A stretch of 64,000 nucleotides of DNA from Marinilabiliaceae bacterium JC017 (GTDB lineage: Bacteria; Bacteroidota; Bacteroidia; Bacteroidales; Marinilabiliaceae): NCBI GenBank assembly GCA_004296775.1, contig RHGE01000004.1, forward strand, positions 1 to 64,000, given 5' to 3'. The notes below the pieces were generated by a model. It made no database searches. It had not been told where the DNA came from and saw only the letters and a list, made by a program, of their open reading frames with translations. This document shows positions 44,828 to 54,844 of this stretch, in pieces. Position 1 is the first letter of the stretch. Each line of letters opens with the position of its first letter. A program made the translations under genes and the position numbers.

Positions 44828-47365
44828 ATGCGACGACTGGATTTTTTAATACTCGCGTTTATTTCTTTAGTGGGATTTGGATGCCAACCAGGAAGTGAGG
44901 CACCACTGGTAACACAACGTTTTCTTCATCAAAACTGGCAATTTTCACAAGCCGATAAAACAGAATGGTTGCCGGCAACAGTACCGGGTGTTGTTCACCT
45001 CGACTTATTCGACAACAAAGTTATTGATGACCCATTCTACCGAAGCAATGAAGATTCACTAAAGTGGATAGGCGAAAAAGATTGGATCTATAAAACATCA
45101 TTTTCCATTGATAAAGAATTATCCGCTGATAAAGTGGATCTGGTATTTGAAGGTTTGGATACCCATGCAACGGTAGAGTTAAACGGACAAGAGATTATTG
45201 CTGCTTCCAACATGTTTCGTTCTTATCGCTCGAATATTAAAAAACTACTTCAAAAAGGAACAAATGAACTCATCATTCGATTTCAATCACCTCTCAAATA
45301 TAACAAACAGCAAGCCGGCAAACTGGCGTATAGCCTGCCCGAGGACGAACGCGTGCATTCACGTAAAGCCCCTTACCAGTTTGGCTGGGACTGGGGACCT
45401 GTTTTCATTACAGCTGGTATCTGGCGCCCGGTATACATTGAAACTTACAACAGCGCCCGCATATCAGATGTCCAACTCATTCAAAAAGAATTATCCGACG
45501 ACAATGCTTCGCTGACAGCAGCTGTTACTGTTGAAGCCTCAAAAAAGGGAAAGGCAAAACTTACTATTTCCAGCCCCGATAATAAGTTTGAAAGCATAAC
45601 CCAAACAGTCGTTCTGGACAAAGGAACAAATAAGACCAACCTCAACTTTGTTATCAACAAACCCCAAAGGTGGTGGTGTAATGGAATGGGTAAGGCCACG
45701 CTTTACAAGGTTGAAACAAAAATAACAACTGATGCCGGCATCCAAAAAACTATAGATAAAATAGGTTTAAGAACCATTGAACTAGTGCAGGAAAAAGATA
45801 AAACAGGAAAGAGTTTCTATTTTAAGCTCAATGGTATTCCTGTTTTTGCCAAAGGAGCCAACTACATCCCGCAGGAAAGTTTCCTGCCACGCTTAACCAA
45901 AGCTCAGTATGAGGCACGGATTGATGATGCCGTTAAAGCTAACTACAACATGCTTCGCGTTTGGGGCGGCGGTATCTATGAAGACGATCTGTTCTATGAA
46001 TTGTGTGATGAAAAAGGAATTATGGTATGGCAGGATTTCATGTTTGCCTGTGCCATGTACCCGGGAGATGACACCTTTATGGAGAATGTAAGGGTAGAGG
46101 TAGAGCAAAACGTACGACGCCTCAGAAATCATGCATCCTTAGTTCTTTGGTGTGGTAATAATGAAATCGCCAATGGCTGGCACGACTGGGGGTGGCAGAA
46201 ATCCCGCGGTTATTCGGCAGCTGATTCCCTGACAGTATGGACCCATTACCAAAATCTGTTCCATCAGTTAATCCCTGAAATATTAGAAGAAGAAGATCCG
46301 GGGAAAGCTTACTGGTCCTCTTCACCCTCCTTTGGCTGGGGCCACGAGGAAGCACTCACCGAAGGGGATAACCACTATTGGGGCGTCTGGTGGGGAAAAG
46401 AACCGTTTGACATGTATAAGCAAAAGGTAAGTCGTTTCATGAGTGAATTCGGTTTCCAGGCCTTCCCGGACATAAACACAATCAAATCCTTTACGAAACC
46501 AAAGGATCGTGATATCTGGTCTAAGGTAATGCGTACCCACCAGAAACATCCCATCGGCAATGAAACCATCATGGAATACCTGAAACGGGATTACAAAACA
46601 CCTAAAGATTTTGAGTCATTTGTGTATTTAAGTCAGGTATTACAAGCAGAAGGTATGATGACAGGGATTGCTGCACACCGCAGAAACATGCCGGTGAGCA
46701 TGGGCACCCTTTATTGGCAGTTTAATGACTGCTGGCCGGTTGTTTCATGGTCAAGTGTAGATTATTATGGCCATTGGAAAGCACTGCACTACTATGCACG
46801 TAAAGCCTTTGCCAATATATTCGTATCCCCGGACATCGAGGGTGACCAGCTAAAAGTTTTCATCGTTTCAGACAATCTCGAACCAACCAGCGGTGAGTTG
46901 GAGATGACATTAATGGACTTTGGGGGTAAGGTTAAGTGGTCAAAATCTATGGCAATTGATGCCAAGCCCATAAACAGCACCCTGGCCTTCGAACAAAACG
47001 TAACATCATTTTTACAGAATCTGGATAAACGAAAAGCTGTACTAAAAACCGTTTTCAAGAAGGATGGGAAAGAGATTGCAGAAAACTTTCAATTCTTCGT
47101 ATCCCCCAAAAAGATGTTGCTCCAAAAACCCGACATAAAATTAACAACCAAACGTTTGGACAATAGCATTGAAGTCATCCTTAGCTCTAAAACTTTATGT
47201 AAAAACGTATTTCTATCCCTGGGAACGGTCAAGGGCTGGTGGAGTAACAACTATTTTGACCTTCTTCCCGGTGAAGAGAAACGAGTTGTTTTTTACGGCG
47301 ATGATTTACCCAATAATATAACTGATTTACTAACTGTCTTTTCCCTTTACAATTCATTCAAATGA
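44828..47365 (+). CDS. GH2 beta-mannosidase, lipoprotein
   Basis: 845 residues with a lipoprotein signal (LVGFGC). The order is that of GH2 beta-mannosidases: sugar-binding domain (WKIGEKDWIYKT-type region, WDWGPVFITAGIWRPVY), immunoglobulin-like domain, TIM barrel with WGGGIYEDDLFYELCDEKGIMVWQDF, acid/base Glu in WCGNNEI and nucleophile Glu in SEFGFQA, then C-terminal beta domains. It removes terminal beta-mannose from oligosaccharides. A terminator follows the stop. With the two GH92 enzymes it allows complete trimming of mannose-containing glycans down to the sugars taken up by the next transporter. Confidence 0.93.
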   Translation: MRRLDFLILAFISLVGFGCQPGSEAPLVTQRFLHQNWQFSQADKTEWLPATVPGVVHLDLFDNKVIDDPFYRSNEDSLKWIGEKDWIYKTSFSIDKELSADKVDLVFEGLDTHATVELNGQEIIAASNMFRSYRSNIKKLLQKGTNELIIRFQSPLKYNKQQAGKLAYSLPEDERVHSRKAPYQFGWDWGPVFITAGIWRPVYIETYNSARISDVQLIQKELSDDNASLTAAVTVEASKKGKAKLTISSPDNKFESITQTVVLDKGTNKTNLNFVINKPQRWWCNGMGKATLYKVETKITTDAGIQKTIDKIGLRTIELVQEKDKTGKSFYFKLNGIPVFAKGANYIPQESFLPRLTKAQYEARIDDAVKANYNMLRVWGGGIYEDDLFYELCDEKGIMVWQDFMFACAMYPGDDTFMENVRVEVEQNVRRLRNHASLVLWCGNNEIANGWHDWGWQKSRGYSAADSLTVWTHYQNLFHQLIPEILEEEDPGKAYWSSSPSFGWGHEEALTEGDNHYWGVWWGKEPFDMYKQKVSRFMSEFGFQAFPDINTIKSFTKPKDRDIWSKVMRTHQKHPIGNETIMEYLKRDYKTPKDFESFVYLSQVLQAEGMMTGIAAHRRNMPVSMGTLYWQFNDCWPVVSWSSVDYYGHWKALHYYARKAFANIFVSPDIEGDQLKVFIVSDNLEPTSGELEMTLMDFGGKVKWSKSMAIDAKPINSTLAFEQNVTSFLQNLDKRKAVLKTVFKKDGKEIAENFQFFVSPKKMLLQKPDIKLTTKRLDNSIEVILSSKTLCKNVFLSLGTVKGWWSNNYFDLLPGEEKRVVFYGDDLPNNITDLLTVFSLYNSFK

Positions 47366-47366
47366 T

Positions 47367-47397
47367 AAAAATCCGGCATTCTGCCGGATTTTTTTAC
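47367..47397 (+). terminator. intrinsic terminator between the GH2 gene and the symporter gene
   Basis: ATCCGGCA (47371-47378) / TGCCGGAT (47382-47389) with a T tract of seven. Reads into the symporter may be partial. Confidence 0.88.
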
Positions 47398-47413
47398 TCT
47401 TAATCTTCCAACT

Positions 47414-49252
47414 ATGACATTAAAATTTGTAGATATCGCCATCATATTCGGCTACCTGGTACTAACCGTCTTTATAGGATTCATTATTTCCAAACGGGCT
47501 TCAAAAAATCTGGATTCTTATTTCCTGGGAGGAAAATCCATTCCCTGGTACATGCTGGGCCTTTCCAATGCATCCGGCATGTTTGACATTACCGGCACCA
47601 TGTGGATGGTTGCCATCATGTTTATTTATGGTATCAAGAGTGTATTTATCCCCTGGCTCTGGCCGGTGTGGAACCAGGTTATTCTCATGATTTTTCTGGC
47701 CGTATGGATGCGTCGTTCTAACGTCCTTACGGGGGCTGAATGGTTAAAAACACGCTTTGGGGATTCAAAAGGCACCACCCTTTCCCACATCAGTGTGGTT
47801 GTCTTTGCCCTGGTAGCAGTTATTGGCTTTATCGCCTATTCATTTGAAGGCATTGGAAAATTCGCCGGGATGTTTCTACCGTGGGATTTATCCACCTCTA
47901 TAATCGGTATTACGATCTCTTCGGAAAGAATGTATGCCCTGTTAATAATGGGCATCACCACCTTATATGTCGTTAAAGGAGGGATGTATAGTGTCGTTAT
48001 GACCGAGGTGCTGCAATTTGTGGTAATGACCATTTCTTGCATCATTATTGGTTTTATCGCCATTAACATGGTTACCCCCGAGCAACTTCAGCAGGTTATT
48101 CCTGCCGGATGGGATAATCTTTGGTTTGGTTGGAAATTAGATATCGAATGGACAACATTGCCGCAACAGGTTAATCAGGCCCTGAACAGCAAAATAGGAA
48201 GTGACGGCTATGAGTTGTTCTCCATTTTTATGATGATTGTTATTTTCAGAGGCATCCTGGTAAGTATCGCCGGCCCCGTTCCCGGTTATGACATGCAACG
48301 GGTACTGGCCACACGAACGGCCAAAGAATCAGCTATCATGAGCGGATTTGTGTCCCTTGTTCTATTTATTCCCCGCTACCTGATGATTGCCGGATTGGCC
48401 GTTATTGCACTTGTGTATTTCGAACCCGAACAACTATTATCTGGAAGCACTCTTGATTTCGAAAAGATATTACCCTTTGCATTAAAGAATTTTATGCCTG
48501 CCGGGGTGCTCGGTATAATACTTGCCGGATTAATTGCAGCTTTCATGTCCACTTTTGCTGCAAATGTAAATGCCGGACCTGCTTATATTGTGAACGACAT
48601 CTATAAAAAATTTATAAATCCCAATGCTTCAAATCGCACCTATGTGCGCATGAGCTATTTGGCATCCATTTTAGTTGTTATCCTGGGCATTGTGGTTGGT
48701 TTTTTCGTGTCTTCCATTAATGGCATCTTACAATGGATTACGGCGGCCCTCTTTGGAGGATATGCGGCAGCCAACTTCCTGAAATGGATCTGGTGGCGTT
48801 TTAACGGGTATGGTTATTTCTGGGGAATGATTGCCGGCCTGGCAGCCTCATTACTGGTTCCAAAAGTATTCCCTGACTTATCGGTAATACTCGCTTTCCC
48901 ATTGGTTATCCTGCCTCTTTCCACAGCAGGTTCCCTGCTGGGTTGTTTATTAACACCTCCCGACAATGAAGAGGTACTAAAGTCCTTTTACAAAAATGTG
49001 CGTCCATGGGGCTTCTGGGATCCTATTTACCAACTGGTAAAACAAGAAGATCCTTCGTTTAAGAAAAATCATTCATTCAAACGGGATATGCTAAATACCG
49101 CAATTGGCGTGGTTTGGCAAATGGCACTCATTATTTTTCCAATTTACCTGGTGCTTCGTAATTACACAAATGCATCAATTACATTGGCCATCATCCTGAT
49201 AACCTCTTTGATTTTAAAGAAAAACTGGCTTGACAAGCTGGAAGAAAACTAA
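47414..49252 (+). CDS. sodium:solute symporter (SSS family)
   Basis: 612 residues with about 14 hydrophobic segments. Family motifs: DSYFLGGKSIPWYMLGLSN near the N terminus, GMYSVVMTEVLQF (the conserved G.xxVVxTDVxQ motif with Glu) and PAGVLGIILAGLIAAFMST. SSS proteins move sugars, amino acids or other solutes with sodium across the inner membrane. Between a beta-mannosidase and a mannosylglucose phosphorylase, import of a mannose-containing disaccharide such as mannosylglucose is the likely job (inference). Starts 48 bp after the GH2 stop, across a terminator. Confidence 0.9.
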   Translation: MTLKFVDIAIIFGYLVLTVFIGFIISKRASKNLDSYFLGGKSIPWYMLGLSNASGMFDITGTMWMVAIMFIYGIKSVFIPWLWPVWNQVILMIFLAVWMRRSNVLTGAEWLKTRFGDSKGTTLSHISVVVFALVAVIGFIAYSFEGIGKFAGMFLPWDLSTSIIGITISSERMYALLIMGITTLYVVKGGMYSVVMTEVLQFVVMTISCIIIGFIAINMVTPEQLQQVIPAGWDNLWFGWKLDIEWTTLPQQVNQALNSKIGSDGYELFSIFMMIVIFRGILVSIAGPVPGYDMQRVLATRTAKESAIMSGFVSLVLFIPRYLMIAGLAVIALVYFEPEQLLSGSTLDFEKILPFALKNFMPAGVLGIILAGLIAAFMSTFAANVNAGPAYIVNDIYKKFINPNASNRTYVRMSYLASILVVILGIVVGFFVSSINGILQWITAALFGGYAAANFLKWIWWRFNGYGYFWGMIAGLAASLLVPKVFPDLSVILAFPLVILPLSTAGSLLGCLLTPPDNEEVLKSFYKNVRPWGFWDPIYQLVKQEDPSFKKNHSFKRDMLNTAIGVVWQMALIIFPIYLVLRNYTNASITLAIILITSLILKKNWLDKLEEN

Positions 49253-49420
49253 TAGATCGTTAGATTTTAGATAATAGAGGTTAGACTGTCTTACATTAAC
49301 TAAGATCCTAAAAGTTTTAACCATCAAACAAGCACAAACTGTCTTTCAATTCATTGCAAAAGTTTAATGAACAATTGTTATAAAAAATTAAAACATAAAT
49401 CCCTGTAAAAAACACTGATT

Positions 49421-50620
49421 ATGGAAAAGGAACTATTTGACAGAAAGGTTAATCAATTGTTTGCAGATCATAGAAAGTTAATCACCAAACCCAATAAGAT
49501 AAAAAAGAAAGGAAATGGTATCTATAATCGCTATAAAAACCCGGTAGTAACCAGAGATCATGCCCCGGTTTTCTGGCGATATGACCTGGATTATAATACC
49601 AATCCCCACCTGATGACACGATTGGGCATTAATACCACTTTTAATGCCGGTGCAATAAAACTCAATGGAAAATACCTGTTGGTATTAAGAACAGAAGGGT
49701 TTGATGTAAAATCAATTTTTGCCGTAGCCGAAAGTCCCAACGGAGTGGATAATTTTAAATTCTGGGATCATCCGATTATAATGCCGGTGACCGATGATCC
49801 GGAAACCAATGTATACGACATGCGTGTGACCCAACATGAAGATGGATGGATCTATGGTTTGTTTTGTGCCGAGCGAAAAGATAAAAGCCAACCGGATGAT
49901 AGCTCTGCAGCCCTTGCCAGTTGTGGCATTGCCCGCACCAAAGATCTAATCAACTGGGAACGGTTACCAGATCTTAAATCCAATGCCTCCCAACAACGCA
50001 ATTGTGTTCTGCACCCGGAGTTTGTGAACGGTAAATACATGATTTACACACGCCCTCAAATGGCTTTCATTGATACCGGGGACAGCGGAATTTGTGCCGG
50101 CTTTACGGAGTCAATGGAAAATGCAGTGATCGATGAGGAGGTAATGATAGATCCTCGCACCTACCACACGGTTAAGGAAGTCAAAAACGGACAAGGTCCC
50201 GCCCCGTTAAAAACTGAAAAAGGCTGGCTCCACATGGCACATGGCGTCCGTCGCACGGCAGCAGGCCTGCGATACACGCTATACTGCTTCCTGACTGATT
50301 TAAATGATCCCACTAAGGTGATTAAACGTCCGTCAGGGCATTTTATCGAACCTCTAAATAAAGAACGAGTAGGGGATGTTTCTAACGTGGTATTCTCAAA
50401 CGGATGGATAAAAGACGAGGACGGAACAGTTTACATCTATTATGCCTCTTCCGATACCCGCATGCATGTGGCTACCACAACCATCGACAAATTACTGGAC
50501 TATGTTTTAAATACACCTGAAGATCCGGGAAGGACAGAGCTGTGTGCCAAACAACGTGATGAAATGATAACGAAGAACCTGAATATCCTAAAATCACAAT
50601 ACCCTGAAATAGACCTTTAA
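49421..50620 (+). CDS. GH130 phosphorylase, 4-O-beta-D-mannosyl-D-glucose phosphorylase type
   Basis: 399 residues, no signal peptide, so cytoplasmic. A five-bladed propeller with TRDHAPVFWRYDLDYNTNPHLMTRLGINTTFNAGAIKL-type motifs, ETNVYDMRVTQHEDGWIYG, RPQMAFIDTGDSG and YYASSDTRMHVATTTID. From memory these match Bacteroides fragilis mannosylglucose phosphorylase (GH130 subfamily 1) along the full length. The enzyme cleaves mannosyl-glucose with phosphate to mannose-1-phosphate and glucose. It follows the symporter by 168 bp and ends in a 16-bp terminator stem. The partner mannobiose epimerase is not in the window. Confidence 0.88.
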   Translation: MEKELFDRKVNQLFADHRKLITKPNKIKKKGNGIYNRYKNPVVTRDHAPVFWRYDLDYNTNPHLMTRLGINTTFNAGAIKLNGKYLLVLRTEGFDVKSIFAVAESPNGVDNFKFWDHPIIMPVTDDPETNVYDMRVTQHEDGWIYGLFCAERKDKSQPDDSSAALASCGIARTKDLINWERLPDLKSNASQQRNCVLHPEFVNGKYMIYTRPQMAFIDTGDSGICAGFTESMENAVIDEEVMIDPRTYHTVKEVKNGQGPAPLKTEKGWLHMAHGVRRTAAGLRYTLYCFLTDLNDPTKVIKRPSGHFIEPLNKERVGDVSNVVFSNGWIKDEDGTVYIYYASSDTRMHVATTTIDKLLDYVLNTPEDPGRTELCAKQRDEMITKNLNILKSQYPEIDL

Positions 50621-50624
50621 AATT

Positions 50625-50668
50625 AAATGCCCTGGTAATGCATTTAATCATTACCAGGGCATTTAACT
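50625..50668 (+). terminator. intrinsic terminator after the GH130 gene
   Basis: Perfect 16-bp stem 50625-50640 / 50649-50664 (AAATGCCCTGG ... CCAGGGCATTT) followed by AACTTTT. Confidence 0.9.
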
Positions 50669-50723
50669 TTTGATTCTCGCGACCTCTGATCTACAATGTT
50701 TCGACGATGGTTATTCCAGCATA

Positions 50724-50846
50724 TCAGATCACCACTAAAATTGTAAGTAAGGTCAGAAGGGCAACCTGAAATAAAAGAAATCTAACCGGGATGTCAACAT
50801 TCTTTATTCCTTTCGATACATTATTGGCCGCCAATTTTCCTTTCAT
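50724..50846 (-). CDS. possible 40-residue membrane peptide
   Basis: ATG at 50846, stop at 50724. The product starts MKGKLAANNVSKGIKNVDIP and continues with one hydrophobic segment (FLLFQVALLTLLTILVVI) to the end: a short basic front plus a single membrane helix, as in many small membrane proteins. A TATTTTTG box (50867-50874, minus strand) lies 20 bp before the start, an exact TAnnTTTG match. No homologue recognised. It is isolated, convergent with the GH130 gene, and short enough that chance remains possible. Confidence 0.45.
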   Translation of the reverse strand: MKGKLAANNVSKGIKNVDIPVRFLLFQVALLTLLTILVVI

Positions 50847-50866
50847 GATTATTTGATTTGATTGTG

Positions 50867-50874
50867 CAAAAATA
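50867..50874 (-). promoter_or_regulatory. -7 box before the 40-residue peptide
   Basis: TATTTTTG on the minus strand, TAnnTTTG type, 20 bp upstream of the ATG at 50846. Confidence 0.45.
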
Positions 50875-51179
50875 ATGACATTAAGTCTTCGTTCCTATTA
50901 TTGACGAATCATTTGATAAAAGGTTGCTTTTCGGTGACTATTTTTCCATTCATGGCCCGAAACCCTTCTGTTATTCCGCTTGATTAAATCTGCCAATCAC
51001 CTTTACAGGGATTAGTGGATAGTAATCAGGGAAGGGTAGATTGCGGATTAACCTGTTAAGCATTCAGATAATGGATTCAAGTATTGAAATTTAAACAACC
51101 AGAAAGGAATAATTCGGCCAAATGATTGCGGAATATCTTTGAAGGGGTTGCAACCTGATGTTTTTTACCCGAGAGGGTT
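50875..51179. other. gene-free stretch before array 3
   Basis: AT-rich, no coding frame or motif recognised on either strand. Degenerate 21-bp units may begin near its right end (51159). Confidence 0.4.
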
Positions 51180-51494
51180 CATGGCTTACTTTTATTTAAC
51201 CATAATGCACTTTTACCTGACAGTGTGGCACTCTTTTGTCATTGTGCAGTGCTCGGGAGCCATTGTGCAGTGCTCTTGAGCCTCTGTGCAGTGCTTTTGT
51301 CTGACTTTGTGGCACTTTTTTGTCTTTGTGCAGTGGTCTTGAGCCATTGTGTAGCGGTCGGGAAGGGTTGTGCAATGCTTTTAGGTGATTGTGTAGCGCT
51401 CGGGAACGGTTGTGCAGTGCTTTTGGGTGTTTGTGCAGCGATTGTGGAGGGGGGGCGGTGCATGGTGTTTCGGTGTGCGGTGCTATGGTTTGTG
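51180..51494. repeat. 21-bp-period array 3 (15 units)
   Basis: Fifteen abutting 21-bp units from 51180. The clear units at 51243-51452 start TGTGCAGTGCT and then vary (TTTTGTCTGAC, CTTGAGCC, CGGGAACGGT); alternating CTCGGGA and CTTTTGG types recur. The G-rich last units become irregular near 51495. Composition differs sharply from arrays 1 and 2: this one is G/T rich on the plus strand. Open frames on both strands follow from the period of 21; their products are Cys/Val/Leu or Ser/Thr/Gln heptads without start signals, so no gene is called. Confidence 0.85.
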
Positions 51495-51570
51495 GTTTTT
51501 CGGTGTGCGGTTTTTCGGATTCTCACCTTTTAATTTTGGGAGGAGTATTGAGGGTATGAGGGCGTTTTAG

Positions 51571-51725
51571 GATGTTGGGGCTGCGACAGGGGGCGCAGCG
51601 GCAGCCGGCAGTTACCGGGGCTGATGTGGCGTGGCGGGCGGAGGCGACGAAGGAGCCCCACGCACCGGCGTACGCCACACAGCCCGGGTGACTGGCGCTA
51701 TAGCGGAGCACCCGGCCGTTCGCCC
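51571..51725. ncRNA. GC-rich structured element, candidate non-coding RNA or GC-rich repeat
   Basis: About 155 bases far richer in G and C than the surroundings, with three nested or adjacent stems: GCTGCG (51580-51585) / CGCAGC (51594-51599); TGTGGCGT (51625-51632) / ACGCCACA (51672-51679); CCGGGTG (51684-51690) / CACCCGG (51709-51715) enclosing the palindrome CGCTATAGCG (51696-51705). No coding signal. It resembles the GC-rich dispersed elements I recall from Bacteroidota intergenic regions, but I cannot name a family. Strand unknown. Confidence 0.5.
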
Positions 51726-51837
51726 AAAAAATAATATTTATCGCTTAGGAATAGGTGTTTCCCCTTGGTGATTGGCTGCTTGTGTCCAGCACATAATTCA
51801 CATGAAACATCAATTTTGTGTTTTTTCGTCTTCGCTA

Positions 51838-51868
51838 TTTGAATTGAAGGGGGAATTATCTTTATTTG
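51838..51868 (+). promoter_or_regulatory. candidate promoter of the metY-hom leader transcript
   Basis: TTTG (51838-51841), 19 bases, TTTATTTG (51861-51868; seven of eight positions of TAnnTTTG). Spacing is the usual one for Bacteroidota sigma-A promoters. The leader peptide ATG follows 13 bp later. Confidence 0.5.
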
Positions 51869-51881
51869 TGTCCTATTAAAT

Positions 51882-51995
51882 ATGAAAAGAACAGCAAAAC
51901 ATATAAGTTCATTCTTCCCTGAAACATCTGGTGTTTCACCTTTTCATATATCCTTTTCAATGGGTATGATGTGGAATATGATGATGGCACAATAA
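51882..51995 (+). CDS. methionine-rich leader peptide upstream of metY
   Basis: 37 codons from ATG 51882 to TAA 51993-51995. The front reads MKRTAKHISSFFPETSG; the end reads SMGMMWNMMMAQ, with six Met in eleven residues, five of them in two clusters, just before the stop. A strong hairpin starts two bases after the stop codon. The next gene, metY, makes homocysteine for methionine synthesis. A run of codons for the pathway product, immediately before a hairpin and the operon, is the classical layout of a ribosome-mediated attenuator. Too small for routine gene callers. The coding call rests on composition and context. Confidence 0.75.
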   Translation: MKRTAKHISSFFPETSGVSPFHISFSMGMMWNMMMAQ

Positions 51996-51996
51996 G

Positions 51997-53407
<1,411 letters not shown>

Positions 53408-53558
53408 GCTAAAGTCCTATTTTTGCATTGCAAACATTAAAACCATAAAAACACACATGAACTGCTAATTTTCCAGCTAATTCAATAATATCCTGGGAAA
53501 AGCGGCTCATGTGCGTTTTACTTCCTCGACATTCGAGGCAAAAACCAAGTAAAAACAG

Positions 53559-54755
53559 ATGAAACAAAAACTTACAATTGGCCTGTTTGGCTTTGGAGTT
53601 GTTGGACAAGGATTACACGATGTGCTGAAAACTAGTCCGGCCTTCGATGCCGAAATCGCCCGGATTTGTGTTAAATCGAAGAAGAAACGCACACTCCCGG
53701 AAGAGATGTTTTGTTATAATCCTGATGAAATCATCAACGATCCGCAAATCAATACTATTGTAGAGTTAATTGACAATGCCAATGATGCCTATCACATTGT
53801 TAAGAAAGCCTTACAAAAAGGAAAAAATGTGGTTTCAGCCAATAAAAAAATGCTGGCCGAAAACATGGCTGAGATGATCCAGCTCCAGAAAGAAAACAAT
53901 GTTTCGTTACTGTACGAAGCTTCAGCCTGTGGCAGCATACCGGTAATTCGGAACCTGGAGGAGTATTATGACAATGACTTGCTACTTTCGGTTACCGGCA
54001 TCCTGAACGGATCATCCAATTACATTCTTTCTAAAATATTCGATCAAAACCAATCTTATACTGATGCTTTAAAAAAAGCTCAGGAACTGGGGTTTGCTGA
54101 AAGCGATCCATCGTTTGATGTAGAAGGCTTTGACTCGCTTTTTAAGCTGATTATTCTAACCACCCACAGCTTCGGTACAATTGTTAATCCCAACAATGTA
54201 TTAACCTATGGCATATCAAATATTTCTGACTTTGATATTCAATATGCCCGTGAAAAGGGATTCAAAATAAAATTAGTTGGTCAGGTTGAACGGTTAAAAG
54301 ATAATAAAATCACCCTCTTCGTATTACCGCGTTTTGTTGGGAAAGACAAATATATCTATAGTGTAGAAGATGAATTTAATGGGGTAGTAGTTAAAGGAAG
54401 AGCCTACGACAAACAATTTATGTTTGGCAAGGGAGCCGGCGGACACCCAACAGGATCAGCGGTACTCTCTGATATCACAGCATTGGCTCACAACTATAAA
54501 TACGAGTATAAAAAAATGAACTTCTTTGATGAGTTCAAGTATTATAAAGATGATGCCATTGAGATTTATCTCCGCTATAGCGATGAGGCCGTATTGGATC
54601 ACTTCAACTTTAATTCTGTTTCTGAAGAGTACAAAGGACCTAAATACAATTACAAAATTGGCTGCATCAAACTTTCACATTTAATTGAAATCAAAGAAAA
54701 ACTCCGCCAACTGGATATTTTTATCGCGGCTACCGGACGCTCCCTGAACTATTAA
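53559..54755 (+). CDS. hom: homoserine dehydrogenase
   Basis: 398 residues. Rossmann start IGLFGFGVVGQGLHDVL, then VSANKKMLAENM, EASACGSIPVIRNL and GILNGSSNYILSKI, with the catalytic Lys region DPSFDVEGFDS. It reduces aspartate semialdehyde to homoserine. There is no fused aspartokinase and no clear ACT domain; the C-terminal 70 residues are unlike typical ACT. It follows metY by 151 bp, giving consecutive supply of homoserine and homocysteine under one leader, so Met control of both is likely. Confidence 0.93.
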   Translation: MKQKLTIGLFGFGVVGQGLHDVLKTSPAFDAEIARICVKSKKKRTLPEEMFCYNPDEIINDPQINTIVELIDNANDAYHIVKKALQKGKNVVSANKKMLAENMAEMIQLQKENNVSLLYEASACGSIPVIRNLEEYYDNDLLLSVTGILNGSSNYILSKIFDQNQSYTDALKKAQELGFAESDPSFDVEGFDSLFKLIILTTHSFGTIVNPNNVLTYGISNISDFDIQYAREKGFKIKLVGQVERLKDNKITLFVLPRFVGKDKYIYSVEDEFNGVVVKGRAYDKQFMFGKGAGGHPTGSAVLSDITALAHNYKYEYKKMNFFDEFKYYKDDAIEIYLRYSDEAVLDHFNFNSVSEEYKGPKYNYKIGCIKLSHLIEIKEKLRQLDIFIAATGRSLNY

Positions 54756-54784
54756 TGCCGCACAAATAAAATAACAAAATACCA

Positions 54785-54826
54785 CTCACTGGTTGAAAAA
54801 AATTTCAACCAGTGAGACATTATTTT
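54785..54826 (+). terminator. intrinsic terminator after hom
   Basis: Perfect 14-bp stem CTCACTGGTTGAAA (54785-54798) / TTTCAACCAGTGAG (54803-54816) followed by ACATTATTTTT. Confidence 0.88.
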
Positions 54827-54844
54827 TCAACAATAGTTACGTAA

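Noticed and set aside
51225-51533. Overlapping open frames on both strands in array 3
   Set aside because: Both are by-products of the 21-bp period; composition is unlike any neighbouring protein and there are no start signals.
51796-51811. Second parS-like sequence (TAATTCACATGAAACA)
   Set aside because: Only 13 of 16 positions match, and the central CACGTG is broken.
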